Positions 49,995 through 59,101 of a stretch of 64,000 nt of DNA are shown here, piece after piece. The stretch's first letter is position 1. Each line of letters starts with the position of its first letter. The stretch comes from Candidatus Rokuibacteriota bacterium (GTDB lineage: Bacteria; Methylomirabilota; Methylomirabilia; Rokubacteriales; CSP1-6). Made by a program: the position numbers and the translations under genes. The notes under the pieces were generated by a model. It was not told where the DNA came from. It was given only the letters and a program-made list of their open reading frames with translations, and made no database searches. The stretch spans positions 1 through 64,000 of the forward strand of contig QHTB01000176.1 in NCBI GenBank assembly GCA_003220615.1, given 5' to 3'.

Positions 49995-50758
49995 CATCGA
50001 CGCCGGCGCTTGCCGGCCAGGTCGCCATCGTCACCGGCGCCAGCCGCGGCCTCGGGCGGTCGATCGCCCTGGCGCTGGCCGCTGCCGGCGCGGCCGTTGC
50101 CGTTGCGGCACGCTCGAAGGCCGACCTGGAGGAAACGGCGGGGCTCGTCCAACACGCCGGCGGTCGGGCCCTGGCCATCCCCACCGACGTGACGAGCTAC
50201 ACCGAGGTCGAGCGCCTGATCGACGCGACGCGCTCGACGTTCGGCCGCCTCGACGTTCTCGTGAACAACTCGGGAATCGCGAAGGTCCAGCCGCTGGTGG
50301 ACTGGCGTCCCGAGGACTGGCGCACCGTGCTCGACGTGAATCTGATCGGCGTCTTCAATGGGTGCCGAGCGGCCGGCCCCCACTTCATTGCTCAGAGCGC
50401 CGGCAAGGTCATCAACATCTCCTCGATGCTCGCCGCGGTAGGGCTGCCGGGCTACACGATCTACTCGGCGACTAAAGGCGCGATCATCGCCTTCACGCGC
50501 ACCCTCGGCGTCGAGTGGGCGCGACACAACGTGCAGGTCAACGCGATCGCGCCGGGCTGGTTCGCGACCGACATGTCGGCTCCCGCGTTCGGTCCCGAGA
50601 ATCCGAAGCTCGCCGACCGACTCCTTCGCGATATCCCCGCGCGTCGCACGGGGCGCCCCGAGGAGATCGGCCCGCTCGCCGTCTATCTCGCGTCGTCGGC
50701 GTCGGACTTCATGACGGGCCAGACTATCTTCCTGGACGGCGGCCACACAGCGGCGTGA
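49991..50758 (+). CDS. Short-chain dehydrogenase/reductase
   Basis: A 255-residue SDR: TGASRGLG, NNSG in place of NNAG, ISSMLAAVGLPGYTIYSATK (Ser and YxxxK), ending TGQTIFLDGGHTAA. GTG 49991 overlaps the ligase stop by 4 nt. The substrate is unknown; coupling with the ligase suggests a hydroxyacyl-CoA or lipid-derived alcohol. Confidence 0.85.
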   Translation: MTSTPALAGQVAIVTGASRGLGRSIALALAAAGAAVAVAARSKADLEETAGLVQHAGGRALAIPTDVTSYTEVERLIDATRSTFGRLDVLVNNSGIAKVQPLVDWRPEDWRTVLDVNLIGVFNGCRAAGPHFIAQSAGKVINISSMLAAVGLPGYTIYSATKGAIIAFTRTLGVEWARHNVQVNAIAPGWFATDMSAPAFGPENPKLADRLLRDIPARRTGRPEEIGPLAVYLASSASDFMTGQTIFLDGGHTAA

Positions 50759-50782
50759 TGTTCCGGTTTGCTCTGAGTGTCC

Positions 50783-50880
50783 TGGCCATAAATGGCCATG
50801 AAATAAGACAGAACAAGCCGTCGAGGCTACTCGTTGGCTCCTCTTTATTTAGAGACGTGTCTGTAGAGACGCGTCTCTAA
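50783..50880. repeat. Palindromes in a low-GC spacer
   Basis: TGGCCAT (50783-50789) is inverted at 50792-50798. TTAGAGACG (50849-50857) is inverted at 50872-50880. AGAGACGCGTCTCT at 50865-50878 is a perfect 14-bp palindrome and is preceded by a related imperfect copy at 50851-50862. The group ends 37 nt before the alcohol dehydrogenase gene and could be an operator pair or terminator remnants. Confidence 0.55.
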
Positions 50881-50917
50881 TGTTGTCCCTGCGTCCTGCT
50901 TCCAGTAGCTTTTAACT

Positions 50918-51934
50918 GTGAAAGCTGCGGTTTTGCGCGGCCCTCGCGACCTCAGAGTGGAGCCGTCGAAGGCTCCCGAAGCCGGACCTGGCGAAGTCCT
51001 CGTGCGCGTCGACCTGGCCGGGCTCTGCGGTACCGACTACAGCATCTGGACGGGCGCCCGGGCCGTCGCGTACCCGCGCGTCATGGGGCACGAGTTCGTC
51101 GGACGAGTCCAAGGGGCCGGTCGCGACGTCCGCAGCGTGCGTCTCGGCGATCGCGTCGTGGTCGAGCCGAACTATTCCTGCGGGCGATGCCCGCTCTGCC
51201 GCGAGGGCAACCGCAACCTGTGCTTCCAGCGGACGACCATCGGGATCGACGTGGACGGTGCCTTCGCAGAGCTGGCCCGTGTTCCCGAGCGCTGCTGCTG
51301 GGCGGTGCCCGCGAAGGTCGCCGATGACGACGCGCTGCTGGCCGAGCCGCTGGCGGTCGTGACTCGCGCCGTCAAACGCGGTGCTCCGCGTGCCGGCGAA
51401 ACGGCCGCCGTCGTCGGCGCGGGGACGCTCGGATTGCTCGCGCTTCAGGTTCTGACCGCCGCTGGCGCTCGCGTGCTCGTCGTCAGCCGCACGTCGCGGC
51501 GGTTCGCGATGGCCAAGGCACTCGGTGCCGCAGACACGCACGCGGTCTCGGCGGGGTCGCTGGACGGCGCAGCTCAGCAGTTCTCCGGCCGTGAGGGGGT
51601 CGATCTCGTCATCGAGACGGCCGGGTCGGCGATGGCGGTCCAGCACGCGCTCTCGCTGGTGCGCCCGGGCGGGCGTGTCGTGTTGACCGGATTGCCCCAC
51701 GAGCCCACGCCCGTCGCATTCTTCTCCGTCGTACGGCGCGAGGTGACGATCACGGGCTCGATGATCTATCAGGACGAGTTCGGCGAGGCTCTGCGCCTGC
51801 TCGAGAGCGGCGCCGTTCGTGGAGAGCCGCTCGTCACGCATCGCTTCGACCTCGATGCCATCGGCGAAGCGTTCGACGCTCATCACGACCCCGCGTCGAT
51901 CAAGGTCGCCGTCGCCCCCGGGAAATCGAGCTGA
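50918..51934 (+). CDS. Zinc-dependent alcohol dehydrogenase (MDR family)
   Basis: A 338-residue medium-chain dehydrogenase. Catalytic zinc ligands are Cys in GLCGTD and His-Glu in MGHEFVG. The structural zinc site is CGRCPLCREGNRNLC. The Rossmann motif is VVGAGTLGLLALQ. The fold is like threonine/sorbitol-type dehydrogenases. GTG 50918 starts it. It precedes polysaccharide export genes by about 80 nt, so it may oxidise a sugar or polyol, though linkage is the only hint. Confidence 0.88.
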   Translation: MKAAVLRGPRDLRVEPSKAPEAGPGEVLVRVDLAGLCGTDYSIWTGARAVAYPRVMGHEFVGRVQGAGRDVRSVRLGDRVVVEPNYSCGRCPLCREGNRNLCFQRTTIGIDVDGAFAELARVPERCCWAVPAKVADDDALLAEPLAVVTRAVKRGAPRAGETAAVVGAGTLGLLALQVLTAAGARVLVVSRTSRRFAMAKALGAADTHAVSAGSLDGAAQQFSGREGVDLVIETAGSAMAVQHALSLVRPGGRVVLTGLPHEPTPVAFFSVVRREVTITGSMIYQDEFGEALRLLESGAVRGEPLVTHRFDLDAIGEAFDAHHDPASIKVAVAPGKSS

Positions 51935-52015
51935 GCGCGCGCGACCGCGTCGCGATCCGGTCGTTCGAGAGCGTGCCGTCGAAGTGACCGCCCGCCGGCC
52001 GGCGCGACGGCAGTC

Positions 52016-52858
52016 GTGAGCGGCGTCTCCGGGACCGGGTTGGTTTCTCCATCGACGATCATTCGGCCGTCCGGCGCCCGGCCGAACCTCGGCGAGGTCT
52101 GGGCCTATCGCGAGCTCCTCTACTTCCTCGTGTGGCGTGACCTGAAGGTTCGCTACAAGCAGACCGTGCTGGGCATCGCCTGGGCCGTGCTCCAACCGCT
52201 GGCGACGACGCTCGTGTTCGCGATCTTCCTGGGCCGCCTGGCTGGCGTGCCGTCCGACGGCGTGCCGTATCCCGTCTTCGCCTACGCCGCGATGCTGCCG
52301 TGGCAGCTCTTCGCCCACGCGCTGACGGAGTCGAGCAACAGTCTCGTGGCCAACGAGCGTCTCATCACGAAAGTCTACTTCCCACGGCTGGTCATTCCTC
52401 TCGCGACGATCCTCGCCGGCTTGGTCGATTTCGCCATCGCCTTCGTGGTCGGTATCGGTCTCATGGCCTGGTACGGCATCGTCCCCGGCCCCTTCATCGC
52501 CGCCGTCCCACTCTTCGTCGCGCTGGCCGTTCTCACAGCGCTGGCCGCGGGACTCTGGCTCTCGGCGCTCAACGTCGAGTATCGCGACGTGCGGTACACG
52601 CTGGGTTTTCTCGTCCAGATCTGGCTCTTCGCCACGCCGGTGGCCTATCCGAGCTCGCTCGTGCCCGAGCGCTGGCGCGCGCTCTACGGCCTCAATCCCA
52701 TGGCCGGCGTCGTCGAGGGCTTCCGATGGGCGCTCCTCGGTCACGGCCAGCCACCCGGCGCCCTGCTCGTCGTGTCGACGGCGGTCACGTTCGTCGTCCT
52801 CGCAGGCGGGCTCTGGTACTTCAAGCGAATGGAGCGCACGTTTGCCGACGTGGTGTAG
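52016..52858 (+). CDS. wzm: ABC-2 polysaccharide export permease (Wzm-type)
   Basis: A 280-residue permease with about six helices: LVWRDLKVRYKQTVLGIAWAVLQPLATTLVFAIFLGRLAG, LITKVYFPRLVIPLATILAGLVDFAIAF, ALNVEYRDVRYTLGFLVQIWLFATPVAYPSSLVP. These are signatures of the O-antigen/teichoic acid exporter permease. It pairs with the Wzt ATPase encoded 3 nt later to move lipid-linked polysaccharide across the inner membrane. GTG 52016 is used. Confidence 0.9.
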   Translation: MSGVSGTGLVSPSTIIRPSGARPNLGEVWAYRELLYFLVWRDLKVRYKQTVLGIAWAVLQPLATTLVFAIFLGRLAGVPSDGVPYPVFAYAAMLPWQLFAHALTESSNSLVANERLITKVYFPRLVIPLATILAGLVDFAIAFVVGIGLMAWYGIVPGPFIAAVPLFVALAVLTALAAGLWLSALNVEYRDVRYTLGFLVQIWLFATPVAYPSSLVPERWRALYGLNPMAGVVEGFRWALLGHGQPPGALLVVSTAVTFVVLAGGLWYFKRMERTFADVV

Positions 52859-52861
52859 ACG

Positions 52862-54106
52862 ATGAGGGGCGACGTCGCGATTCGTTGCCACGGCTTGGGC
52901 AAACAGTATCGGCTCGGCCCTCGCCAGCGCTCCGCCATCGGCTTCGGCCGACCGACTGCACAGGGAGCGACGCTCTGGGCGCTACGTGACGTCTCCTTCG
53001 AGGTGAGCGCCGGCGAGATCGTTGGCATCATCGGCGCCAACGGCGCCGGCAAGAGCACGCTGCTGAAGATCCTCTCGCGCATCACCGCGCCAACCGAAGG
53101 TCAGGCCGAGATTCACGGCCGGGTCGGCTCGCTCCTCGAGGTCGGGACGGGCTTCCACCCCGAGCTCACCGGCCGGGAGAACGTGTACCTCAACGGGGCG
53201 ATTCTCGGGATGCGGAAGGCCGAGATCGAGGCGAAGTTCGACGAGATCGTCGCGTTCGCCGAGGTCGAGCGCTTCGTCGACGCTCCGGTCAAGCACTACT
53301 CGAGCGGAATGTACGTTCGACTGGCCTTCGCCGTGGCCGCCCACCTCGATCCCGAGATCATGCTGATCGACGAGGTCCTCGCCGTCGGCGACGCTCGCTT
53401 CCAGCGCAAGTGCGTCGGCAAGATCGGCGACTCCGTGCGCACGGGCCGCACCGTGTTCTTCGTCAGCCACAACATGGTCGCCGTGCAGAATCTGTGTACC
53501 CGCGTCATCTGGCTCGACGGTGGCCGCATCGTTGACGATGGCGACCGCCGCGTCATCGCTCGGTATGCCGCCAACACGCTGACCAGCCGGCACCAACGGT
53601 CGTGGCCCGACGTGGCCACCGCCCCGGGTGGCGACGCGGTGCGGGTGACGCGGGCGAGCGTGCGTCCGGCCGCCGGAAGCGGCCACGAGATCACGACGAG
53701 CACGGACCTCCTGCTCGAGTTCGAGTACTGGAACCTGGGCTCCGGCGCTCACCTGAACCTGAGCTTGCACGTCTACGACGAGCAGGGGGTGCTCGCGTTC
53801 AACACGGCGCCGGTGAACGAGGCGGAGTGGCATGGCCGCGCGTTCCCCCAGGGGCGCTTTCTGAGCGCGTGTCGCGTGCCCGGCGATCTGCTCAACGAGG
53901 GCGTCTATCGCATCGAGCTGCTGGTCGTGAAGGATCAGGCCACGGTTCTGTTCCGCGACGATGGCATCCTGGTCTTCGAGGTCCGCGACGCCGGGCAAGG
54001 GCGCGGCGCCTGGTACGGGCGCGTTCCGGGCGTCGTCCGCCCGAATCTCGAATGGCGCACGACGTGCCTCGAGCGCAGCGAGGCACCAGCGGGCGCCGGG
54101 CGATGA
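52862..54106 (+). CDS. wzt: Polysaccharide export ATPase Wzt with C-terminal carbohydrate-binding domain
   Basis: A 414-residue protein. The N-terminal ATPase (to ~245) has Walker A GANGAGKS, the [30 protein letters not shown] signature of this subfamily, [13 protein letters not shown] and [10 protein letters not shown]. The C-terminal ~165 residues form a Wzt-type beta-sandwich ([27 protein letters not shown]) that in O9a-type systems recognises the modified end of the O-antigen. This suggests export of a terminally capped polysaccharide. The stop overlaps the acetyltransferase start by 4 nt. Confidence 0.9.
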   Translation: MRGDVAIRCHGLGKQYRLGPRQRSAIGFGRPTAQGATLWALRDVSFEVSAGEIVGIIGANGAGKSTLLKILSRITAPTEGQAEIHGRVGSLLEVGTGFHPELTGRENVYLNGAILGMRKAEIEAKFDEIVAFAEVERFVDAPVKHYSSGMYVRLAFAVAAHLDPEIMLIDEVLAVGDARFQRKCVGKIGDSVRTGRTVFFVSHNMVAVQNLCTRVIWLDGGRIVDDGDRRVIARYAANTLTSRHQRSWPDVATAPGGDAVRVTRASVRPAAGSGHEITTSTDLLLEFEYWNLGSGAHLNLSLHVYDEQGVLAFNTAPVNEAEWHGRAFPQGRFLSACRVPGDLLNEGVYRIELLVVKDQATVLFRDDGILVFEVRDAGQGRGAWYGRVPGVVRPNLEWRTTCLERSEAPAGAGR

Positions 54107-54708
54107 CGAATCAGGCCCCGCGGCTGCCATTCGCCCGGATCGGTCAGGACGTCGTCATCTGGCCTATGGCGCGCATCGTGGCGCCCGGGGCGATCAGCAT
54201 CGGCGACTCCGTCATCATCGACGACTTCGTGTTCGTCGCGGGCGGCGCTCGCACGACCATCGGCAGCTTCGTGCACATTGCCAGCTTCTCTTCTCTTGCC
54301 GGCGGTGGCGAACTGATCATGGACGACTTCGCCGGGCTGTCCGGCGGCGTCCGGATCTACACCGGCAACGAGGATTATCTCGGCGACTCGCTCACCAACC
54401 CGGCGGTGCCGGCGCCCTACCGTCAGCCGATCCGGTCGAAGGTGCGTATCGGGCGCCACGCCATCATCGGCGCGAACACGGTCGTGCTGCCCGGGGTCGA
54501 GATTGGGGACGGCGTCGCCATAGGAGCCAATTCATTGATCACGAAAAATTGCGAACCGTGGACGATTTATGCCGGATCACCTGCGAAGCCACTGAAGCCC
54601 AGGCCACGCGCCCGGATCCTGGCCCTGGAGGCGAAGCTGCGCGGCGAGCTCTATGACTCGGCGGGGCGCTATATCCCCAAGCGCGAGCGCGAAGGGGGGC
54701 GCTCGTGA
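54103..54708 (+). CDS. Hexapeptide-repeat sugar acetyltransferase
   Basis: A 201-residue left-handed beta-helix protein: repeated I/V-G-x-x-V/A hexapeptides ([70 protein letters not shown]) and a C-terminal [16 protein letters not shown]. It acetylates a sugar or amino sugar with acetyl-CoA. ATG 54103 overlaps wzt by 4 nt. With the aminotransferase next to it, an N- or O-acetylated deoxyamino sugar is expected; FdtC/WbbJ-like is a comparison only. Confidence 0.85.
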   Translation: MTNQAPRLPFARIGQDVVIWPMARIVAPGAISIGDSVIIDDFVFVAGGARTTIGSFVHIASFSSLAGGGELIMDDFAGLSGGVRIYTGNEDYLGDSLTNPAVPAPYRQPIRSKVRIGRHAIIGANTVVLPGVEIGDGVAIGANSLITKNCEPWTIYAGSPAKPLKPRPRARILALEAKLRGELYDSAGRYIPKREREGGRS

Positions 54709-55916
54709 AGCGCCGCCTCGAGGACCTCGCGGTCTTCGGAGGATCCCCGGCCTTCGCCGAGGCACTCCACGTGGGCCGGCCCAACATCGCCGATCGCGAG
54801 CGCCTGCTCGCCCGGATCAACGAAGTGCTCGATCGGCGCTGGCTTACCAACAATGGGCCACTGGTCCAGGAGTTCGAGGCTCGGGTGGCGGAGCGAGAGG
54901 GCGTGCGCCACTGCATCGCCATGTGTAACGGCACCGTGGGCCTGGAGATCGCCATCCGCGCGGCGGGTCTGAGCGGCGAGGTGATCGTGCCATCGCTCAC
55001 GTTCGTCGCGACCGCGCACGCGCTGGAATGGCAGCAGATCACGCCGGTCTTCTGCGACGTCGACCCGAAGACGTACACACTCGATCCCCGCCAGGTCGAG
55101 GCGCGCATCACCCCGAAAACCACCGGGATCATCGGCGTCCACCTCTGGGGCCGCCCCTGCGACGTCGAGGCGCTGGCCCGGGTGGCCGCCGAGCATCGGC
55201 TGCGCTTGCTGTACGACGCGGCGCACGTCTTCGACACCACCTGCCTGGGCCGAGCGATCGGCGGCTATGGTGACGCCGCCGTGTTCAGCTTCCACGCCAC
55301 CAAGTTCTTCAACACGTTCGAGGGCGGGGCGGTGGTGACGAACGACGACGAGCTAGCCCGCACGATGCGGCTCATGAAGAACTTCGGATTCGCCGGATAC
55401 GACAACGTCATCCACGTCGGCACCAACGGCAAGATGAGCGAGCTGTCGGCCGCGACGGGCCTCACAGGACTCGAGACGCTCCAGGAGGTCGTTACGGTGA
55501 ACCGTGAGAATTTCCACGCGTACCAGGACGCCCTGGCGGGGATTCCCGGCATCACCCTGCTCGACTACGACGAGCGCGAGCGCTGCAACTTCCAGTACGT
55601 CGTCCTCGACGTGGACCCACGAGCGGCGAGCATCACTCGCGATGACCTGGTCACTGTGTTCTGGGCTGAGAACGTCCTCGCCCGTCGCTACTTCTATCCC
55701 GGGTGTCACCGGATGGAGCCCTACCGCACGCGTTTCCCCGACGCGGGCCGACACCTGCCGGCGACCGAGAGGCTGGTCGAGCGAACGTTGACCTTACCGA
55801 CCGGCACCGCGCTCGACACCGCCGGCGTGCGGAGGGTCACCGACCTCATGGCGTTCGCCGTGCGCCACGGGCGGGCCATCACCGAACGACTCCGGGTGAC
55901 GCCGCCACCGGCATGA
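54705..55916 (+). CDS. DegT/DnrJ/EryC1/StrS sugar aminotransferase
   Basis: A 403-residue PLP enzyme. The Schiff-base lysine is in SFHATKFFNTFEGGA, the N-terminal LTNNGPLVQEFE opening is typical, and GYGDAAVFSF precedes the lysine. It transfers an amino group from glutamate to a keto-sugar nucleotide, making 3- or 4-amino-deoxysugars such as dTDP-Fuc3N or -Qui3N. GTG 54705 overlaps the acetyltransferase stop by 4 nt. The sugar cannot be fixed from sequence. Confidence 0.88.
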   Translation: MKRRLEDLAVFGGSPAFAEALHVGRPNIADRERLLARINEVLDRRWLTNNGPLVQEFEARVAEREGVRHCIAMCNGTVGLEIAIRAAGLSGEVIVPSLTFVATAHALEWQQITPVFCDVDPKTYTLDPRQVEARITPKTTGIIGVHLWGRPCDVEALARVAAEHRLRLLYDAAHVFDTTCLGRAIGGYGDAAVFSFHATKFFNTFEGGAVVTNDDELARTMRLMKNFGFAGYDNVIHVGTNGKMSELSAATGLTGLETLQEVVTVNRENFHAYQDALAGIPGITLLDYDERERCNFQYVVLDVDPRAASITRDDLVTVFWAENVLARRYFYPGCHRMEPYRTRFPDAGRHLPATERLVERTLTLPTGTALDTAGVRRVTDLMAFAVRHGRAITERLRVTPPPA

Positions 55917-56872
55917 AGGTCAGCGTGCTCGTGCTCGCCTACAACCACGAGCGCTTCGTCGCCCAGACCCTCGACAGCGTGCTGATGCAGCAGGTCGGTT
56001 TCGATTGGGAAGTCGTGGTCGGTGAGGATTGCTCGATGGACGGCACCGCCGCCATCGTCCGCCGCTATGCCGATCGCCATCCCGATCGCATTCGCGTGCT
56101 GCCGCGCGAGCGCAATCTGGGGATGCACCGGAACTTCGCCGACGCGTGGGCGGCGTGCCGCGGCCAGTACGTCGCCATTCTGGAAGCCGACGACTACTGG
56201 ACCTCGCCCACCAAGCTCAGCCGTCAGGCGGAGTTCCTCGACGCGAGGCCCGACTACACCGAGTGCTTCACCGACGTCGAGGTCTTCCACGAGGACGGCA
56301 GCCGTCCGCGCCGGCGGCTCCGGCCGCCGGCAGAACGGGACACGTGGAGACTTTTGGACGTTCTCGAGTGGAACTTCGTCCCGCAGTGCTCGGTGATGTT
56401 CCGGCGCGGAGTCGTGGCCGAGTGGCCCGCGTGGTTTTACGGTATCCCGCTGCCCGACTGGTCTTTGCACCTCCTGCACGCCGAGCGGGGGCCCATCGGT
56501 TACATTCCGGAAGTGACCGCGGCCTATCGTCTTCACCCCGGTGGCATTCACTCCGGTCAGAGCGAGATTGCCAAGACCGAGGCGGTTGCGGCGGTCTACC
56601 GCGCGATCAACGCCCACCTCGGGTTCACGTACGATCGCGCGATCCGCACGCGCATCGCCCGAAACTGGTTCGGCGTGGCCGTGGCGTGCGCCGAGCGCGG
56701 GGATCGCGAGGGCGCGCGTCGCTACGGCTGGCGCTGCCTGGCGGCGCGCCCGCTCACCCGGCTGTGGCCCTATCGCCTGCGGCTCTTGCTCCGCCTGTAC
56801 GCGCCGGCCGTGTGGCGACTGGCGCAGCGCGGCCGCCAGCGAGCCGGGGCCTCGGAGGCCGCGCGGGCCTGA
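55913..56872 (+). CDS. Family 2 glycosyltransferase
   Basis: A 319-residue GT2 enzyme: VLVLAYNHERFVAQTLDSVLMQ at the start, GEDCSMDGT, LEADDYW (the DxD-type metal site is ADDYW). The C-terminal ~60 residues are basic with hydrophobic segments and may be membrane-associated. ATG 55913 overlaps the aminotransferase stop by 4 nt. It would add a sugar to the exported polysaccharide. Confidence 0.88.
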   Translation: MKVSVLVLAYNHERFVAQTLDSVLMQQVGFDWEVVVGEDCSMDGTAAIVRRYADRHPDRIRVLPRERNLGMHRNFADAWAACRGQYVAILEADDYWTSPTKLSRQAEFLDARPDYTECFTDVEVFHEDGSRPRRRLRPPAERDTWRLLDVLEWNFVPQCSVMFRRGVVAEWPAWFYGIPLPDWSLHLLHAERGPIGYIPEVTAAYRLHPGGIHSGQSEIAKTEAVAAVYRAINAHLGFTYDRAIRTRIARNWFGVAVACAERGDREGARRYGWRCLAARPLTRLWPYRLRLLLRLYAPAVWRLAQRGRQRAGASEAARA

Positions 56873-56890
56873 ACGCGACCGCTCACCACC

Positions 56891-57757
56891 ATGTGGCTCC
56901 TGCTGGCGCTCGCCGCCGCGCTCTTCCAGGTGCTCCGCAACACCGCGATGAAGCGGCTGGGGCACGCGCTGGACGAGTACATCAACGTGTGGGGGCGGTT
57001 CACGTTTCTCCTGCCGTTCGCGCTCGGGACCTGCCTGGTGCGCGGCTGGCCCGCGATCCGGCCGGGGTTCTTCACGTGGTGCGCCGTCTTCGGCGTGTCG
57101 CAGACCATCTCCACGCTGGCGCTCTCCAAGGCGCTGAAGGCCTCGGAGATCTCGCTGGTCACGGCATTGTGGAAGGTGAGCCTGATCATCCTGCTCGGCA
57201 TGGCGTACGTGTCGATCGGCGAGCGACCCAGCGCGCTCGGTGTGGCCGGCGTGCTGCTGAGTGCGAGCGGCGTGTATCTGCTCAACGTCCGGCGGGCGAG
57301 GATCTCACCGTGGGCGCCGCTGGCCGTGCTCTTCACGGACCCCGGCCAGCGCTGGACGCTGGTGGCGGCGTTTTTCTACGCGCCCTCCGTGATCACCATG
57401 AAGCAGGCCATCGTGACCTCCGATCCGGCGACCGGGACGCTCGGCGGCTACGCGGCCGCCAGCCTGATCATCACGCCGGTGGCGCTGGCCACCTCGGGGA
57501 AGCACTTCACGGCGGTTCCCGGGCACTGGAAGGAGTTCGTTGCGCTCGGCCTGTTCGCCGCGCTCACCACGATCACGCAGGGCGCGGCCTACACGATGAC
57601 GCTGTCCTCGTACGTCGAGGCCGTCAAGCAGGTCGAGATCATCTTCGCCATGGCCATCGGCGTGATCCTGTTCGGCGAAGCCCAGCGGGTGCGCGAATCG
57701 GCGGTCGGCGCCGTTGTCATGCTGGTGGGGATGGCGCTGCTCGTCCTGGCGAAGTGA
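56891..57757 (+). CDS. EamA/DMT-type membrane transporter
   Basis: A 288-residue protein with about ten hydrophobic helices in two repeats. The first half includes SQTISTLALSKALKASEISLVTALWKVSLIILLGM, the second ITQGAAYTMTLSSYVEAVKQVEIIFAMAIGVILFGEAQ, both with the E(A/I)S/GE motifs of the DMT family. It lies 18 nt after the GT2 gene and could move a metabolite or lipid-linked sugar. Its stop precedes the convergent queF stop by 4 nt. Confidence 0.85.
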   Translation: MWLLLALAAALFQVLRNTAMKRLGHALDEYINVWGRFTFLLPFALGTCLVRGWPAIRPGFFTWCAVFGVSQTISTLALSKALKASEISLVTALWKVSLIILLGMAYVSIGERPSALGVAGVLLSASGVYLLNVRRARISPWAPLAVLFTDPGQRWTLVAAFFYAPSVITMKQAIVTSDPATGTLGGYAAASLIITPVALATSGKHFTAVPGHWKEFVALGLFAALTTITQGAAYTMTLSSYVEAVKQVEIIFAMAIGVILFGEAQRVRESAVGAVVMLVGMALLVLAK

Positions 57758-57761
57758 GGGA

Positions 57762-58127
57762 CTAGATCTCCGGGCGCTTGCCGTACGTGGCCCGGACCTC
57801 GGTCTTGATCCCGCCGCGCACGCTGAAGTCGCCGACGACCTCGACGAAGCGCGGTCGGGCCGCCGTGACGAAATCGTTCAGGATCCGGTTCGTCACATCC
57901 TCGTGGAAGGCGCCCTCGTCGCGATACGACCACAGGTAGAGCTTCAGCGACTTCAGCTCGACGAGGTGCTGGTCCGGCACGTAGCGGATGCGGATCGTCG
58001 CGAAGTCGGGCTGGCCGGTCATCGGGCACACGCAGGTGAACTCGGGCGCCGTCATCGCCACCTCGTAGTCGCGGTCGGGATGCGGGTTGGACACGACCTC
58101 GAGTGACCGCGACGGACGCGTCGGCAT
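57762..58127 (-). CDS. queF: NADPH-dependent 7-cyano-7-deazaguanine reductase
   Basis: A 121-residue short-form QueF reducing preQ0 to preQ1 in queuosine synthesis. The active-site region [15 protein letters not shown] has the catalytic Cys34 and Asp41, and [20 protein letters not shown] is the QueF signature. A perfect TATAAT on the minus strand (58139-58134) ends 6 nt from ATG 58127, indicating a leaderless start. No other que gene is in the window. Confidence 0.92.
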   Translation of the reverse strand: MPTRPSRSLEVVSNPHPDRDYEVAMTAPEFTCVCPMTGQPDFATIRIRYVPDQHLVELKSLKLYLWSYRDEGAFHEDVTNRILNDFVTAARPRFVEVVGDFSVRGGIKTEVRATYGKRPEI

Positions 58128-58133
58128 GAACCG

Positions 58134-58139
58134 ATTATA
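58134..58139 (-). promoter_or_regulatory. -10 element of queF
   Basis: A consensus TATAAT on the minus strand whose end is 6 nt from the queF ATG. No good -35 was seen. It is one of the clearest leaderless-type starts in the window. Confidence 0.6.
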
Positions 58140-58165
58140 GAGCCGTCACTGCCGGGCCCACGCCG

Positions 58166-59062
58166 TCACCGCTGCGTCAACGCGATCCCGACGATGACGG
58201 CCAGCGTGGCCACCACCACGTCGTCCGTGAGCGGCTCGCCCCACACGATCGCCGCCGCGACCACGCCGAAGATCGGCTGGGTGAGGAAGAGCGCGGAGAG
58301 CGCGCTCGGGCGGTAGTGCTTGAGCAGCCACAGGTTGACGATGAAGTTGAAGCCGGTGACGACGAAGCCCTGGAAGGCGATGGCGCCGGCCAGCCGGCCG
58401 GTCCACCGCGTGGCGGCGGGCTCGAAGATCGCCGACAAGAGCAAGAACACCACGATACCGACCACCGCCTGAGCCAGCAGGAGCTTCACCGGGTCCTGGC
58501 GCTGCACGGCCCTGGCCAGATAGATGGTCCGCTCGGCCAGGATCAGCGCGCTGACGAACATGATGGCGTCTCCGACCAGCGTGGGACCGCCGAGCGAGAA
58601 CCCGCGGCCGAAGAGGATCACGATGCCGCCGAACGCCACCAGGACTCCGGCGAGGCGACGAAGGCTGAGGCGGTCGCCGGGGATCATGAAGTGGGCCAGC
58701 ACGACCGTCTGCACGGCGTAGAGGTTGAGGATGATGGCGACGTGGGCGGCCGTCGTCATCGTCGTGGCCACGTTCATCGTCCCCATCTGCACCGCGAGGA
58801 GCAGGCCGAGCACGCCGAGGGGCCGCCACTCGTCGGGGGCGATGCGGAACCCGCGCAACCGACCCGTGCCCGCCGCCCACACCAGGATCACGGTGCCGCC
58901 CAGGATGAAGCGCAGCGCGGCGAGCCGGAACGGAGGCGCGTCCTCGAGGCCGGCCTTGATCGCCACCGGGTTGACGCCCCAGAAGAGCGAGGCGAGCAGG
59001 GCGCCGGCGGCGCCGCGCAGATCGATCGCTCGGTAAGGCGTGGGGGAGTCGGAGGCGGGCAT
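58166..59062 (-). CDS. EamA family drug/metabolite transporter
   Basis: A 298-residue protein with ten helices in two EamA repeats: GAAGALLASLFWGVNPVAIKAGLEDAPPFRLAALRFILGG, LYAVQTVVLAHFMIPGDRLSLRRLAGVLVAFGGIVILFGRG and LFLTQPIFGVVAAAIVWGEPLTDDVVV. ATG 59062 removes a long shadow N-terminus. The substrate is unknown. It starts 40 nt from the divergent ychF gene. Confidence 0.88.
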   Translation of the reverse strand: MPASDSPTPYRAIDLRGAAGALLASLFWGVNPVAIKAGLEDAPPFRLAALRFILGGTVILVWAAGTGRLRGFRIAPDEWRPLGVLGLLLAVQMGTMNVATTMTTAAHVAIILNLYAVQTVVLAHFMIPGDRLSLRRLAGVLVAFGGIVILFGRGFSLGGPTLVGDAIMFVSALILAERTIYLARAVQRQDPVKLLLAQAVVGIVVFLLLSAIFEPAATRWTGRLAGAIAFQGFVVTGFNFIVNLWLLKHYRPSALSALFLTQPIFGVVAAAIVWGEPLTDDVVVATLAVIVGIALTQR

Positions 59063-59101
59063 TTCGACGCGCCTCAATCTAGCACGCGGCATAATGCTTT
59101 C

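Noticed and set aside
50759-50917. Insertion sequence end or att site
   Set aside because: Palindromes are present, but no transposase, integrase, target-site duplication or second copy was found in the window.
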